9,876 nt of DNA from a bacterium (GTDB taxonomy: Bacteria; UBP15; UBA6099; DSWB01): positions 1 to 9,876 of the forward strand of contig JAGUYV010000210.1 in assembly GCA_020061125.1 (NCBI GenBank), given 5' to 3'. The position numbers and the translations under genes were made by a program. Below the pieces are notes generated by a model. The model did not search any database, was not told the DNA's origin, and saw only the letters and a program-made list of their open reading frames with translations. Shown here piece by piece: positions 1 through 9,876 of this stretch (positions are counted from its first letter, which is position 1; the number at the start of each line of letters is the position of its first letter).

Positions 1-66
1 AAGATCATGGAAATTCTGAAAAGCAACTATCGCCCGCCCGCGATAGAGGAGGAAAACCGCGCATGA
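1..66 (+). CDS. 3' end of an unidentified gene, coupled to thiS (partial)
   Basis: Frame 1 is open from the window edge and ends in TGA at 64-66, giving 21 visible residues (ending PPAIEEENRA). Its stop overlaps the thiS start in an ATGA at 63-66, the usual sign of translational coupling inside an operon, and the thiS ribosome binding site lies within its last codons. Because it precedes thiS it could be another thiamin gene, but the visible tail is too short and too charged to assign to a family. An open frame of this length can also occur by chance; the ATGA junction is the main argument that it is real. Confidence 0.5.
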   Translation, partial: KIMEILKSNYRPPAIEEENRA

Positions 67-281
67 CGCAGATCGGCGGCATCACCATCACCGTGAACGG
101 AGAAACGCGCGCCGTGCCCGCGGGCTTGAGCGTGAACGGCCTGCTCGACCATTTCGGAATCAAACGCGCCACCGCCATCGTGGAACACAACCGCGAGGTG
201 CTGGACAGAAAGCTGTTCGACGATACGCTCGTGCAGCATGGCGACACGCTTGAGATCGTGCGTTTCGTGGGCGGCGGATGA
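63..281 (+). CDS. thiS: Sulfur carrier protein ThiS
   Basis: This 72-residue protein has the size and ubiquitin-like layout of ThiS and ends in the required Gly-Gly tail (FVGGG). In the known pathway ThiF adenylates that C-terminus, sulfur is loaded as a thiocarboxylate, and ThiS delivers it to ThiG for thiazole formation in the cytoplasm. Visible family features are the early beta-strand ITITVNGE, the central AIVEHNREV segment and the late GDTLEIVRFVGGG strand. The start at 63 follows AGGAGG at 47-52 with a rather long 10-base spacer. Its start overlaps the stop of the preceding gene, and thiG begins 70 bases downstream, so the two partner proteins are probably co-transcribed. No thiF is visible in the window. 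Confidence 0.93.
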   Translation: MTQIGGITITVNGETRAVPAGLSVNGLLDHFGIKRATAIVEHNREVLDRKLFDDTLVQHGDTLEIVRFVGGG

Positions 282-351
282 CGCCCGAAATGCCGTTCAA
301 GCAACACTGAAAGCGGCGGAAATCCTACATCAGCAACCCGGGAGGTTGACA

Positions 352-1131
352 ATGCAAGACGAAAAGCTCAAGATCGGCCCGCACGAATTCTCGTCCCGGT
401 TCATGATCGGCACGGGCAAGTACGACACATTCCCGCTGATGAAGGAGGCGCTGGAAGCGTCGGGTTCGGAGATCGTGACCGTGGCCGTGCGGCGCGTGAA
501 CCTGGACAATCCCAAAGAGGAGTCCCTGCTGGACTACATTCCAAAGAACATGACCCTGCTGCCGAACACCGCGGGCTGCGCCACGGTGGACGAGGCCGTG
601 CGCGTGGCGCACATGGCGCGCGCCGCGGGCATGACCAAGCTGCTCAAGCTCGAGGTGATCAACGATCCCGAGACCCTGCTGCCTGACATGGTGGGCACCA
701 TCGAGGCCACGAAAATCCTTGTCGAGGAAGGGTTCGTGGTCATGCCCTACATGATGCAGGACCCGGTGTCCGCAAGCCGTCTGGTGGACGCTGGCGCGGC
801 CGCGGTCATGCCCCTGGCGTCGCCCATCGGCTCGGGCCAGGGGTTCATTGATTTCAGTTTCATCAAACTGATCGTCAAGCGGTTCAAAGGCGTTGTGCCC
901 ATCGTGGTGGATGCGGGCCTGGGCGCGCCCAGCGACGCGGCGCTGGCCATGGAAATCGGCGCGGACGCGGTGCTCATCAACACGGCCGTGGCCAAGGCCA
1001 AGGATCCGGTTCTGATGGCCAGAGCCATGAAGGCGGGCGTGGAAGCGGGCCGCATGGCGTATCTGGCCGGGCGCATTCCCAGGGTGGAATACGCCACCCC
1101 CAGCAGTCCCACGCAGGGCGTGGTCAAGTAA
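352..1131 (+). CDS. thiG: Thiazole synthase ThiG
   Basis: ThiG condenses 1-deoxy-D-xylulose 5-phosphate (DXP), dehydroglycine and the sulfur of ThiS thiocarboxylate into the thiazole phosphate moiety of thiamin. The 259-residue length is normal for this TIM-barrel family. Recognisable stretches are the N-terminal SRFMIGTGKY, VAVRRVN near residue 45-50, LPNTAGC near 70-76, LLKLEVI with Lys99 as the expected Schiff-base lysine for DXP, the phosphate-binding PLASPIGSGQG, the VVDAGLGAPSDAA segment, DAVLINTAVAKAKDP, and the C-terminal SSPTQG. I chose the ATG at 352 because GGGAGG at 340-345 is well placed. The frame is open back to 238, but that would overlap thiS and add residues with no family similarity. 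It sits between its partner gene thiS and thiC. Confidence 0.96.
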   Translation: MQDEKLKIGPHEFSSRFMIGTGKYDTFPLMKEALEASGSEIVTVAVRRVNLDNPKEESLLDYIPKNMTLLPNTAGCATVDEAVRVAHMARAAGMTKLLKLEVINDPETLLPDMVGTIEATKILVEEGFVVMPYMMQDPVSASRLVDAGAAAVMPLASPIGSGQGFIDFSFIKLIVKRFKGVVPIVVDAGLGAPSDAALAMEIGADAVLINTAVAKAKDPVLMARAMKAGVEAGRMAYLAGRIPRVEYATPSSPTQGVVK

Positions 1132-1204
1132 TCCGGCCGCACGCCTCTTATGATAGAAAACAGACTAACAACGCCGTGCAAGTCGCGGCGCACTGGAGCA
1201 TGAC

Positions 1205-2488
1205 ATGACACTGATTGACAAAGCGCGCAGGGGACAGGCAACCCCGGCCGTGAAACAGGTTGCCAAAAAGGAAGGCGTGGATGTGAAATGGCTCATTGGC
1301 GAAATCGCCGCGGGCCGCGTCAGCATCCCGGCCAACAATAACCGCAGGGGGCTGGACCCCGAGGGCGTGGGCGCGGGCCTGCGCACCAAGGTCAACGCCA
1401 ACATCGGCACCTCGCGCGACCGCTGCGACATTCGCTTCGAGAAGAAAAAGCTCGGCGCCGCGATCGAGGCCGGAACCGACGCGGTCATGGACTTGAGCAC
1501 GGGCGGCGATCTGCGCGCAATCCGCCGCGCCATTCTGGACGCCTGCCCCAAGCCCCTTGGCACAGTACCCATTTATGAGTTGCTCGTGAGCAATCGCAGC
1601 AAGTGCGCGGACAAGATACACATTGACATCGAGGAGCTTTTTGACATCATCGAACATCAGGCCGAGGAAGGCGTGGACTTCATGACCATCCACGCGGGGC
1701 TGACCTTCAAGGCCGTGGAGCTGCTGCGGCAGAAGCCGCGCGTATGCGGCGTGGTGAGCCGGGGCGGGTCCTTCTTGGCCGCGTACATGGCCATTCACAA
1801 CTGCGAGAACCCGCTGTATGAGAATTTCGACCGGCTTTTGAAGATCTGCCGCAAACACGATGTGACGATCAGCCTCGGAGACGGTCTGCGCAGCGGCGCG
1901 CTGGCGGACGCGCACGACAGGCCCATGATGCACGAAATGATCGTGCTGGGCGAGTTGTCACGCGCGTGCCGCGAGGCGGGCGTGCAGGCCATCATCGAGG
2001 GGCCGGGGCACATGCCGCTCGACCAGATCGAGGCCAATGTGAAGATGGAGAAGTCTCTGTGCGAGGGCGCGCCGTACTATGTGCTCGGGCCTCTGGTCAC
2101 GGATGTCGCGCCGGGGTACGACCACATCACGAGCGCCATCGGCGGCGCCATCGCGGCCGCGGCGGGCGTGGACTTCCTGTGCTATGTGACGCCCAGCGAG
2201 CATCTGGGCTTGCCCGAGCCGGAGGATGTGCGCCGCGGGGTCATGGCCTCGCGCATCGCGGCCCACGCCGCGGATATCGTCAAGAACCCGCGCTTTGCCG
2301 AATGGGACCGCAAAATGTCCGTGGCGCGCAAGGCCCTGGACTGGGACGGCCAGAAAGCGCTGGCCCTGGACCCGCGGGCCTTCGACCGGTTCCAGCCCCT
2401 GCAGGACAAGAAGCACAAAAAGGGCGACAAGACTTGCTCCATGTGCGGCGAATACTGCGCTTACCAGTTGACGGATAATGTAATTTGA
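1205..2488 (+). CDS. thiC: Phosphomethylpyrimidine synthase ThiC
   Basis: ThiC is a radical S-adenosylmethionine (SAM) enzyme that rearranges 5-aminoimidazole ribotide into 4-amino-5-hydroxymethyl-2-methylpyrimidine phosphate, the pyrimidine half of thiamin. At 427 residues this is the short form, without the extra N-terminal domain of the roughly 600-residue enterobacterial and plant enzymes. Conserved signatures in order are VNANIGTS, DLSTGGD, SRGGS, SLGDGLRSG, EGPGHMP, PLVTDVAPGYDHI and CYVTPSEHLGLP. The C-terminal iron-sulfur cluster cysteines are Cys411, Cys414 and Cys418 (CSMCGEYC). That is CX2CX3C spacing, one residue shorter than the CX2CX4C of the E. coli enzyme. The ATG at 1205 follows GGAG at 1195-1198 with about 6 bases of spacing. 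The 73-base gap from thiG shows no TPP riboswitch signature, so thiC is probably read from the upstream thi promoter. It ends just before the shared terminator region. Confidence 0.97.
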   Translation: MTLIDKARRGQATPAVKQVAKKEGVDVKWLIGEIAAGRVSIPANNNRRGLDPEGVGAGLRTKVNANIGTSRDRCDIRFEKKKLGAAIEAGTDAVMDLSTGGDLRAIRRAILDACPKPLGTVPIYELLVSNRSKCADKIHIDIEELFDIIEHQAEEGVDFMTIHAGLTFKAVELLRQKPRVCGVVSRGGSFLAAYMAIHNCENPLYENFDRLLKICRKHDVTISLGDGLRSGALADAHDRPMMHEMIVLGELSRACREAGVQAIIEGPGHMPLDQIEANVKMEKSLCEGAPYYVLGPLVTDVAPGYDHITSAIGGAIAAAAGVDFLCYVTPSEHLGLPEPEDVRRGVMASRIAAHAADIVKNPRFAEWDRKMSVARKALDWDGQKALALDPRAFDRFQPLQDKKHKKGDKTCSMCGEYCAYQLTDNVI

Positions 2489-2538
2489 AATCAACGGAAA
2501 ACAAGAGACAGCGCAGAGGCAAAGACAAGGATTAACAC

Positions 2539-2610
2539 GGAAAAGCCGGGGATTCGGGGATTCAAACCGGATCCCAGGACAACCGGATCCCCGAACCCCC
2601 GGGGTTTTCC
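2539..2610. repeat. Large imperfect inverted repeat with internal direct repeats
   Basis: Bases 2539-2563 can pair with 2585-2610 in a stem of about 22 pairs, with two mismatches (2545/2604 and 2552/2596), one bulged base (2601) and one wobble. The loop is about 21 bases. The left arm contains the tandem 8-mer GGGGATTC at 2548-2555 and 2556-2563. The 11-mer AACCGGATCCC occurs twice, at 2565-2575 and 2581-2591. The element lies wholly between the 3' ends of thiC and atpC. It may be an mRNA-stabilising 3' structure, a first terminator stem, or a copy of a dispersed intergenic repeat; the sequence alone does not decide. Confidence 0.7.
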
Positions 2611-2621
2611 CAGCGCAAACT

Positions 2622-2650
2622 AAAACCCCGCCGTTCGGGCGGGGTTTTTT
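2622..2650. terminator. Bidirectional intrinsic terminator between thiC and atpC
   Basis: AAAACCCCGCC (2622-2632) and GGCGGGGTTTT (2638-2648) form a perfect 11-bp stem around the 5-base loop GTTCG. On the plus strand it runs into six T residues (2645-2650), a strong terminator for the thi operon. Read from the minus strand the stem is followed by TTTT, a weaker tract that could stop transcription 30 bases past the atpC stop codon. The position between two convergent operons fits a shared terminator. Confidence 0.92.
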
Positions 2651-2679
2651 AATGTCTTGGGAAAGAGAATCGCCGCGGG

Positions 2680-3099
2680 TCAGTGTTTGGACTTGGCGAC
2701 CTTGATGCGCGTGAGGGCGCGCTGGAGCGCGGCTTCCGCGCGGGTGATATCCACATTTTCCTTGCTTTTCTCTTTGAGGCGCTGCTCGGCGCGCTGGCGG
2801 GCCTGCTCCGCGCGATTCAAATCAATGTCGCGGCGCGACTCGGCGGTGTCCACGAGCACGGCGGCCTTGTTCGCGTTGATCTCGAAGAAGCCGTCGCTGG
2901 TCACGAACACGCGTTCCTTGCCGCCGGCCTCGCGGATGGTGAAGCTGCCGAACTCCAGGGCCGCGAGCATGGGCGCGTGGTTGAACAACACGCCGAACAG
3001 GCCATCCGGCGCCTGCCCGATCATGGACTCGACCTCACCCGTGAAAATCTCTTTGATCGGGGTGAGGATTTCTAGCTTGATGGTTTTTCCGGCTGCCAT
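2680..3099 (-). CDS. atpC: ATP synthase F1 subunit epsilon
   Basis: Epsilon is part of the central stalk: it binds gamma and the c-ring, and in many bacteria its C-terminal helices inhibit ATP hydrolysis. The 139-residue product has the standard two domains. An N-terminal beta-sandwich (about residues 1-85) carries the family stretches LEILTPIKEIFTGEVES and GLFGVLFNHAPML. An Ala/Arg/Glu-rich helical hairpin (about 87-139) starts near VDTAESRRDIDLNRAEQA. I place the start at the ATG ending at 3099, 18 bases after the atpD stop, with a weak GTGGGTGA ribosome binding site. The in-frame GTG at 3111 would add four residues but has no ribosome binding site. It is the last gene of the operon and ends 30 bases from the terminator. 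Confidence 0.94.
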   Translation of the reverse strand: MAAGKTIKLEILTPIKEIFTGEVESMIGQAPDGLFGVLFNHAPMLAALEFGSFTIREAGGKERVFVTSDGFFEINANKAAVLVDTAESRRDIDLNRAEQARQRAEQRLKEKSKENVDITRAEAALQRALTRIKVAKSKH

Positions 3100-3117
3100 T
3101 GGTTCACCCACTCGAAA

Positions 3118-5602
<2,485 letters not shown>

Positions 5603-5608
5603 GGCTCA

Positions 5609-5616
5609 TCACCTCC
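5609..5616 (-). promoter_or_regulatory. Ribosome binding site of atpG (GGAGGTGA)
   Basis: The minus strand reads GGAGGTGA here, a full-length match to the anti-Shine-Dalgarno sequence. The core GGAGG is nine bases from the ATT at 5602 but only two bases from an out-of-frame ATG at 5609. That ATG meets a stop after five codons. The spacing therefore favours ATT as the initiation codon. Confidence 0.75.
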
Positions 5617-5632
5617 CCCGGAGTGGGGCTTG

Positions 5633-7141
<1,509 letters not shown>

Positions 7142-7160
7142 TATGTTCACCCCTTGGCTT

Positions 7161-7715
7161 TTAGACCTTGACCGCTTTCAAGGTTTCCTTCATTTGGTCC
7201 AGACGGTGCATGACCGTTCCGTCAATCACGCGGTCGCCCAGCCGCACCAGAACGCCGCCCATCAACTCGGGCTTGACCACTTCTTCGAGAAGAATGGTTT
7301 TTCCGGTGACTTTGCCCAGCTTGTCCCGCAGGCCCTGCTTGAGGTCCTCGGTGAGCGCATAAGGCGTTTCCACCCTGGCCGTGACCTGGCTGCGGTGTTC
7401 CATGAGCCGTTCCAGGAACACTTCGCACATGAGCGGAATGTATTCCTCGCGCTGCTTGTCCACCACCAGGCAGAGATAGTCGAACAGCATCTCGTTGGCC
7501 TTGTCCTTGAGGCCGGCCATGAGCTGCTGAAGGACTTTCTTCTTTTCTGCGGGTGCGATGGCGGGATGCACGAGAAAGCGGTTGAGATCCGATTCGTCGC
7601 GCACCGCGTTGGCGATGGGCGGAAACGCGGTCTCCACGGCCTCGAGCTGGCCGTTGTCCCTGGCTGCCAGGAACAGGGCCGTGGCGTAACGGCTGGCAAT
7701 ATTACGCTGCAGCAT
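7161..7715 (-). CDS. atpH: ATP synthase F1 subunit delta (OSCP homologue)
   Basis: Delta sits on top of F1 and joins it to the b-subunit stator. The 184-residue protein has the family's N-terminal helical domain ([18 protein letters not shown] near residue 7, then [16 protein letters not shown] near 47-62). The conserved C-terminal segment [20 protein letters not shown] lies near residues 149-168. The ATG at 7715 shares one base with the atpF stop (TGATG), indicating translational coupling of the two stator components. The partner surfaces are of special interest here because the beta subunit insertion lies in the same top region of F1. Confidence 0.96.
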   Translation of the reverse strand: MLQRNIASRYATALFLAARDNGQLEAVETAFPPIANAVRDESDLNRFLVHPAIAPAEKKKVLQQLMAGLKDKANEMLFDYLCLVVDKQREEYIPLMCEVFLERLMEHRSQVTARVETPYALTEDLKQGLRDKLGKVTGKTILLEEVVKPELMGGVLVRLGDRVIDGTVMHRLDQMKETLKAVKV

Positions 7716-8230
7716 CAGGCTTTCCCCGCTTCCATGTTCTCAAGATCCGTGAGGAACGATTTCACGAGGGTTTCGTGCGAGTCCTTGGACATTTCCTTTT
7801 CCAGCACCCTGCCGGCCAGGTCGAAGGACAGGCCCACCACATAGTCGCGCAGGCTGCGTCGCGCCTGGGCGGCTTCCTCGCGGATGGCGTTCATGGCTTT
7901 CTGGCGCTCAAGCTCGGCTTCCTTGCGTGCGCCCGCCACGATTTCCTCGGCCATGCTGTTGCCGCGATGCACTGCGTCCGCCAGCTTGGCCTGGGCTTCC
8001 TCTTCAATCTTTACGACCTTGGTTTCGTACTTGGCCTTGAGTTCATCGGCCTCGCGCTCGGCCTGTTCGGCCTTGCCGTAGATGTCGCGCACTTCTTTCT
8101 CGCGCTGCTCCATCATGCCGAGAATGGGTTTCCACAGGAACTTGGCCAGTCCCAGGAACAGGAGCAGGAAGCCGAGGATCTGCACGGCCAACTGCGTGGG
8201 CCGGATGCCCAGTGTTTCAAGAATTTCCAT
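7715..8230 (-). CDS. atpF: ATP synthase Fo subunit b
   Basis: Subunit b is the peripheral stalk that holds F1 against rotation. The 171-residue protein has a single N-terminal membrane helix (about residues 13-33, VQILGFLLLFLGLAKFL), the typical KFLWKPIL junction, then a long charged coiled coil (about 40-140) rich in Glu, Lys and Ala, and a short C-terminal region that should contact delta. The start at 8230 follows GGGAGG with about eight bases of spacing. Only one b-type gene is present, so the stalk is expected to be a homodimer, not the b/b' pair of cyanobacteria and alpha-proteobacteria. Its stop overlaps the atpH start. Confidence 0.97.
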   Translation of the reverse strand: MEILETLGIRPTQLAVQILGFLLLFLGLAKFLWKPILGMMEQREKEVRDIYGKAEQAEREADELKAKYETKVVKIEEEAQAKLADAVHRGNSMAEEIVAGARKEAELERQKAMNAIREEAAQARRSLRDYVVGLSFDLAGRVLEKEMSKDSHETLVKSFLTDLENMEAGKA

Positions 8231-8252
8231 CAGGGAAACCTCCCGTGCATGA

Positions 8253-8280
8253 GCCGCCCGGCCGTGCCCGGCCGCGCCGC
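8253..8280. promoter_or_regulatory. GC-rich hairpin in the atpE-atpF gap
   Basis: CGGCCG (8259-8264) and CGGCCG (8269-8274) form a perfect 6-bp stem around TGCC; two further 2-bp blocks extend it outward across two mismatches. It lies in the 120-base gap after atpE. There is no T-run, so termination is unlikely. In E. coli the c gene is expressed well above its neighbours, mainly through translation; a stabilising 3' structure after atpE would fit the need for many c copies, but this role is inferred. Confidence 0.5.
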
Positions 8281-8350
8281 TTATGCGATGGTTACTTACA
8301 GCTCAACGAATTACAGAATGCCGAACTTCTTGTTTCTGCTCTCCGCCGGC

Positions 8351-8572
8351 TTACAGTTTGCCCATAAGCACGAACACGGACACGAGCACGTAAATGGTCA
8401 GAGCTTCGATCAGCGCGCCGCCGATGATCATGGCGGTCTGGATCTTGTCTGCGGCTTCGGGCTGGCGGGCCATGGCTTCCATGGCGGCGCTCACGGCTTT
8501 GCCCAGGCCATAGGCGGAACCCACGGCTGCGATGGCAACACCCAGCGGAAGCGTCAATCCTAACGTGTTCAT
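8351..8572 (-). CDS. atpE: ATP synthase Fo subunit c
   Basis: Subunit c forms the rotating membrane ring that carries the coupling ion. The 73-residue protein is a classic two-helix hairpin: helix 1 about residues 7-33 with the Gly/Ala-rich GVAIAAVGSAYGLGKAV, the polar loop ARQPE (35-39), and helix 2 about 45-70. Glu56 in ALIEALTIY is the ion-carrying carboxylate. The Na+ ligand set known from Ilyobacter tartaricus (a helix-1 Gln, and Ser-Thr directly after the Glu) is replaced by Ser19 and by Ala-Leu, so proton coupling is expected. The start at 8572 has AAGGAGG seven bases upstream. The frame is open further upstream to 8767, but that overlaps atpB and lacks homology. Confidence 0.97.
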   Translation of the reverse strand: MNTLGLTLPLGVAIAAVGSAYGLGKAVSAAMEAMARQPEAADKIQTAMIIGGALIEALTIYVLVSVFVLMGKL

Positions 8573-8600
8573 CTGTCTTCCTCCTTCCGATTCTTTCCTC

Positions 8601-9876
8601 TTAGTGATGGCCGTGCTCTGCGTGATGGTGATCGTCGTGATGATGATCCCCGTGAGCCGACATCTGGGAAATATAAATCGCGCTAAGCGACATGAAGACC
8701 AATGCCTGGATGAATCCGAACAACATGGCGAGCGGGAAGAACAGGGTCTGCAGCGGAATCGGCACATACACCGGCAGACTCAACAGCATGAAGGCCAGAG
8801 CCGCGATCAGAACTTCCTCGGCCGTGATGTTTGCAAAGAGACGAAGGGAGAGAGAGATGGGCTTGATGACCTCGCCCACCATGTGCAGGGGCATCTGCAG
8901 GGGCGCCAGCCACGCCGGCTCGCCCATGAGGTGCTTGATGTATCCCCCGGGCCCGTTCTGCCGGATGCCGTGATACTGTACGAACAGAAACACGCAGATT
9001 GCCACGGACAGCGGGGTGTTCAGGTTCAATGCGATGGGCGACTTGAAGCCGGGGATCATGCCCATGTAGGCCATGCAAATGACATACATGAAAATGGATC
9101 CAAGAAGGGGCAGGTACTTGCGATTGTCCGGTCCAATCATGTTGCGGGTGAAGGTGTCCAGCCAGCCCACGATCAGTTCCATGAACGCCTGGAACCCGCT
9201 GGGGATCTTTTTGACCTTTCGGGTGGCCAGCATTCCCATGAGCAAGATGAAGAGTACGGCCGTGAATCCGAATGTTATGTTGGCGACATCGGTCCAGTTC
9301 AGGCCCATGAGGCCAGTGCCCCACACATTGCTGGTGAGGGTCTGCTCTTTGTTGACTTTGTAACTGACGGTCAGGGGGCCGTGCACGCCGTCGTCCTCGG
9401 GCTTGTCGCCGCGGCGGACCTGGCGCACGATTTTAAGTTCATGTTCCGTGACTTCGGTGATCCAGAAACGCACGAATTTCTTGGTGTCTGTGGTTCCATC
9501 GAGGTTGCCCGGAGGATTGGACACCATGACCGCGAAAATGGGGTTCTCGATGGGTTTTTCGGCGGGGTTGACCTTTCCCACGCCGGATTCGATGAAATTT
9601 ACGCTTTCATCTTTGAGAATGAATGTGCCGGGTTCTTCGGTGGGAATGAGTTCTGCTTCGCTGGGCTGGACCAGGGTTTTCGCCAGGGAAGCGAATACGA
9701 AATCTACTGCGCTGGGCAGTTCGGCAACTTCGTGGTGATGGGGGTGCAGGCAAATGGCGCCCTCGGGGCAGGCGTGTTCGCCGCCGTGGCCTCCGCCATG
9801 TCCGCCTTCTTCTGCTTGGCCTTCGCCGTGTGCCGCAGCCTGTTCACCATGCGCCGCGGGTGCGCCGTGAGCGTCC
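8601..9876 (-). CDS. atpB: ATP synthase Fo subunit a, long N-terminal extension (5' end missing)
   Basis: Subunit a forms the ion half-channels against the c-ring. The frame is open from the stop at 8601 to the window edge, 424 visible residues, and the true start lies outside. The conserved part includes FQAFMELIVGWLD, IALNLNTPLSVA and KPISLSLRLFANITAEE, with the essential Arg at 8841-8843, then FGFIQALVFMSLSAIYIS. The first clear membrane helix begins near visible residue 196, whereas E. coli has only about 40 residues before it. The extension starts with a Gly/Ala/His-rich run (visible residues 1-48) containing CPEGAIC and HPHHH, followed by a soluble-looking segment. The C-terminus ends in a tail with ten His in about 17 residues. 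A GTG at 9581 is possible but unsupported as the start. It lies 28 bases before atpE. Confidence 0.96.
   Translation of the reverse strand, partial: DAHGAPAAHGEQAAAHGEGQAEEGGHGGGHGGEHACPEGAICLHPHHHEVAELPSAVDFVFASLAKTLVQPSEAELIPTEEPGTFILKDESVNFIESGVGKVNPAEKPIENPIFAVMVSNPPGNLDGTTDTKKFVRFWITEVTEHELKIVRQVRRGDKPEDDGVHGPLTVSYKVNKEQTLTSNVWGTGLMGLNWTDVANITFGFTAVLFILLMGMLATRKVKKIPSGFQAFMELIVGWLDTFTRNMIGPDNRKYLPLLGSIFMYVICMAYMGMIPGFKSPIALNLNTPLSVAICVFLFVQYHGIRQNGPGGYIKHLMGEPAWLAPLQMPLHMVGEVIKPISLSLRLFANITAEEVLIAALAFMLLSLPVYVPIPLQTLFFPLAMLFGFIQALVFMSLSAIYISQMSAHGDHHHDDHHHAEHGHH
8604..8657 (-). other. His-rich C-terminal tail of AtpB
   Basis: The last residues of subunit a are AHGDHHHDDHHHAEHGHH, following the final membrane helix (ALVFMSLSAIYIS). 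Ten of these eighteen residues are His and four are acidic, a composition typical of metal-binding tails. In the E. coli topology this end is cytoplasmic, so it would lie on the opposite membrane side from the N-terminal His cluster. Confidence 0.8.
9732..9875 (-). other. His/Gly-rich, Cys-pair segment at the AtpB N-terminus
   Basis: These 48 codons encode AHG-type repeats (AHGAPAAHGEQAAAHGEG), a GGHGGGHGGEH run, a CX5C pair (CPEGAIC) and the cluster HPHHH. Since the N-terminus of subunit a faces the periplasm, a metal- or proton-interacting role is conceivable, but low-complexity linkers of this kind also occur without known function. It continues up to the window edge. Confidence 0.7.

Noticed and set aside
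238-351. Longer ThiG starting at 238
   Set aside because: It would overlap thiS, lacks ThiG similarity, and a good ribosome binding site supports the ATG at 352.
282-351. Small gene or riboswitch between thiS and thiG
   Set aside because: The 70-base gap shows only the thiG ribosome binding site; no structure or coding frame could be supported.
1132-1204. TPP riboswitch or separate promoter ahead of thiC
   Set aside because: No CUGAGA or ACCUGA-type core is present. TATGAT at 1149-1154 resembles a -10 box, but no -35 box lies at usable spacing.
8351-8572. Na+-coupled c subunit
   Set aside because: Although Glu replaces Asp as the ion carrier, the helix-1 Gln and the Ser-Thr after the Glu that bind Na+ are absent.
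8573-8767. Longer AtpE starting upstream at 8767
   Set aside because: The extra residues overlap the atpB 3' end in another frame and do not resemble subunit c.
9579-9581. GTG as the start of atpB
   Set aside because: The frame stays open for 98 more codons to the window edge with protein-like content, and no good ribosome binding site precedes this GTG, so the gene is treated as partial.

Overview
The window is GC-rich bacterial DNA holding two convergent gene blocks. Positions 1-2488 (plus strand) carry the end of an unidentified gene followed by thiS, thiG and thiC, all for thiamin synthesis. Positions 2680-9876 (minus strand) carry a complete-order F-type ATP synthase operon, transcribed atpB-atpE-atpF-atpH-atpA-atpG-atpD-atpC; only the 5' end of atpB lies outside the window. 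Between the two 3' ends, 2489-2679 holds a large imperfect hairpin, short direct repeats and a strong terminator that can serve both directions.

The thi genes cover both halves of thiamin precursor synthesis. ThiS is the sulfur carrier and ThiG the thiazole synthase; ThiC makes the hydroxymethylpyrimidine phosphate. ThiF, the dehydroglycine-forming enzyme and the kinase/coupling enzymes are not visible here and must be encoded elsewhere. The unidentified gene ends in an ATGA overlap with thiS, so it is probably in the same operon.

The atp block has the usual bacterial order: membrane Fo parts a, c and b first, then F1 parts delta, alpha, gamma, beta and epsilon. Spacing is tight (from a 1-base overlap to about 30 bases), except for two longer gaps, atpE-atpF and atpG-atpD, each with a GC-rich hairpin. 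Catalytic and ion-binding residues are intact. The c subunit lacks the Na+ ligand pattern, which points to a proton-driven enzyme.

Three features depart from the textbook enzyme. The beta subunit has about 46 extra charged, probably helical, residues in its N-terminal domain. Subunit a has a very long His/Gly-rich N-terminal extension with a CX5C pair, plus a His-rich C-terminal tail. The atpG reading frame has no ATG, GTG or TTG that keeps its conserved N-terminus; a perfect ribosome binding site points instead to ATT.

Organism: a GC-rich, probably Gram-negative bacterium. Extended His-rich subunit a proteins are known to me mainly from Bacteroidota-like lineages, and I suspect a relative of the PVC or Hydrogenedentota groups, but this is a low-confidence guess from sequence style alone. 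No mobile element, CRISPR array, tRNA or rRNA was seen. I see no new multi-gene system; the novelty is in how a housekeeping complex has been elaborated.
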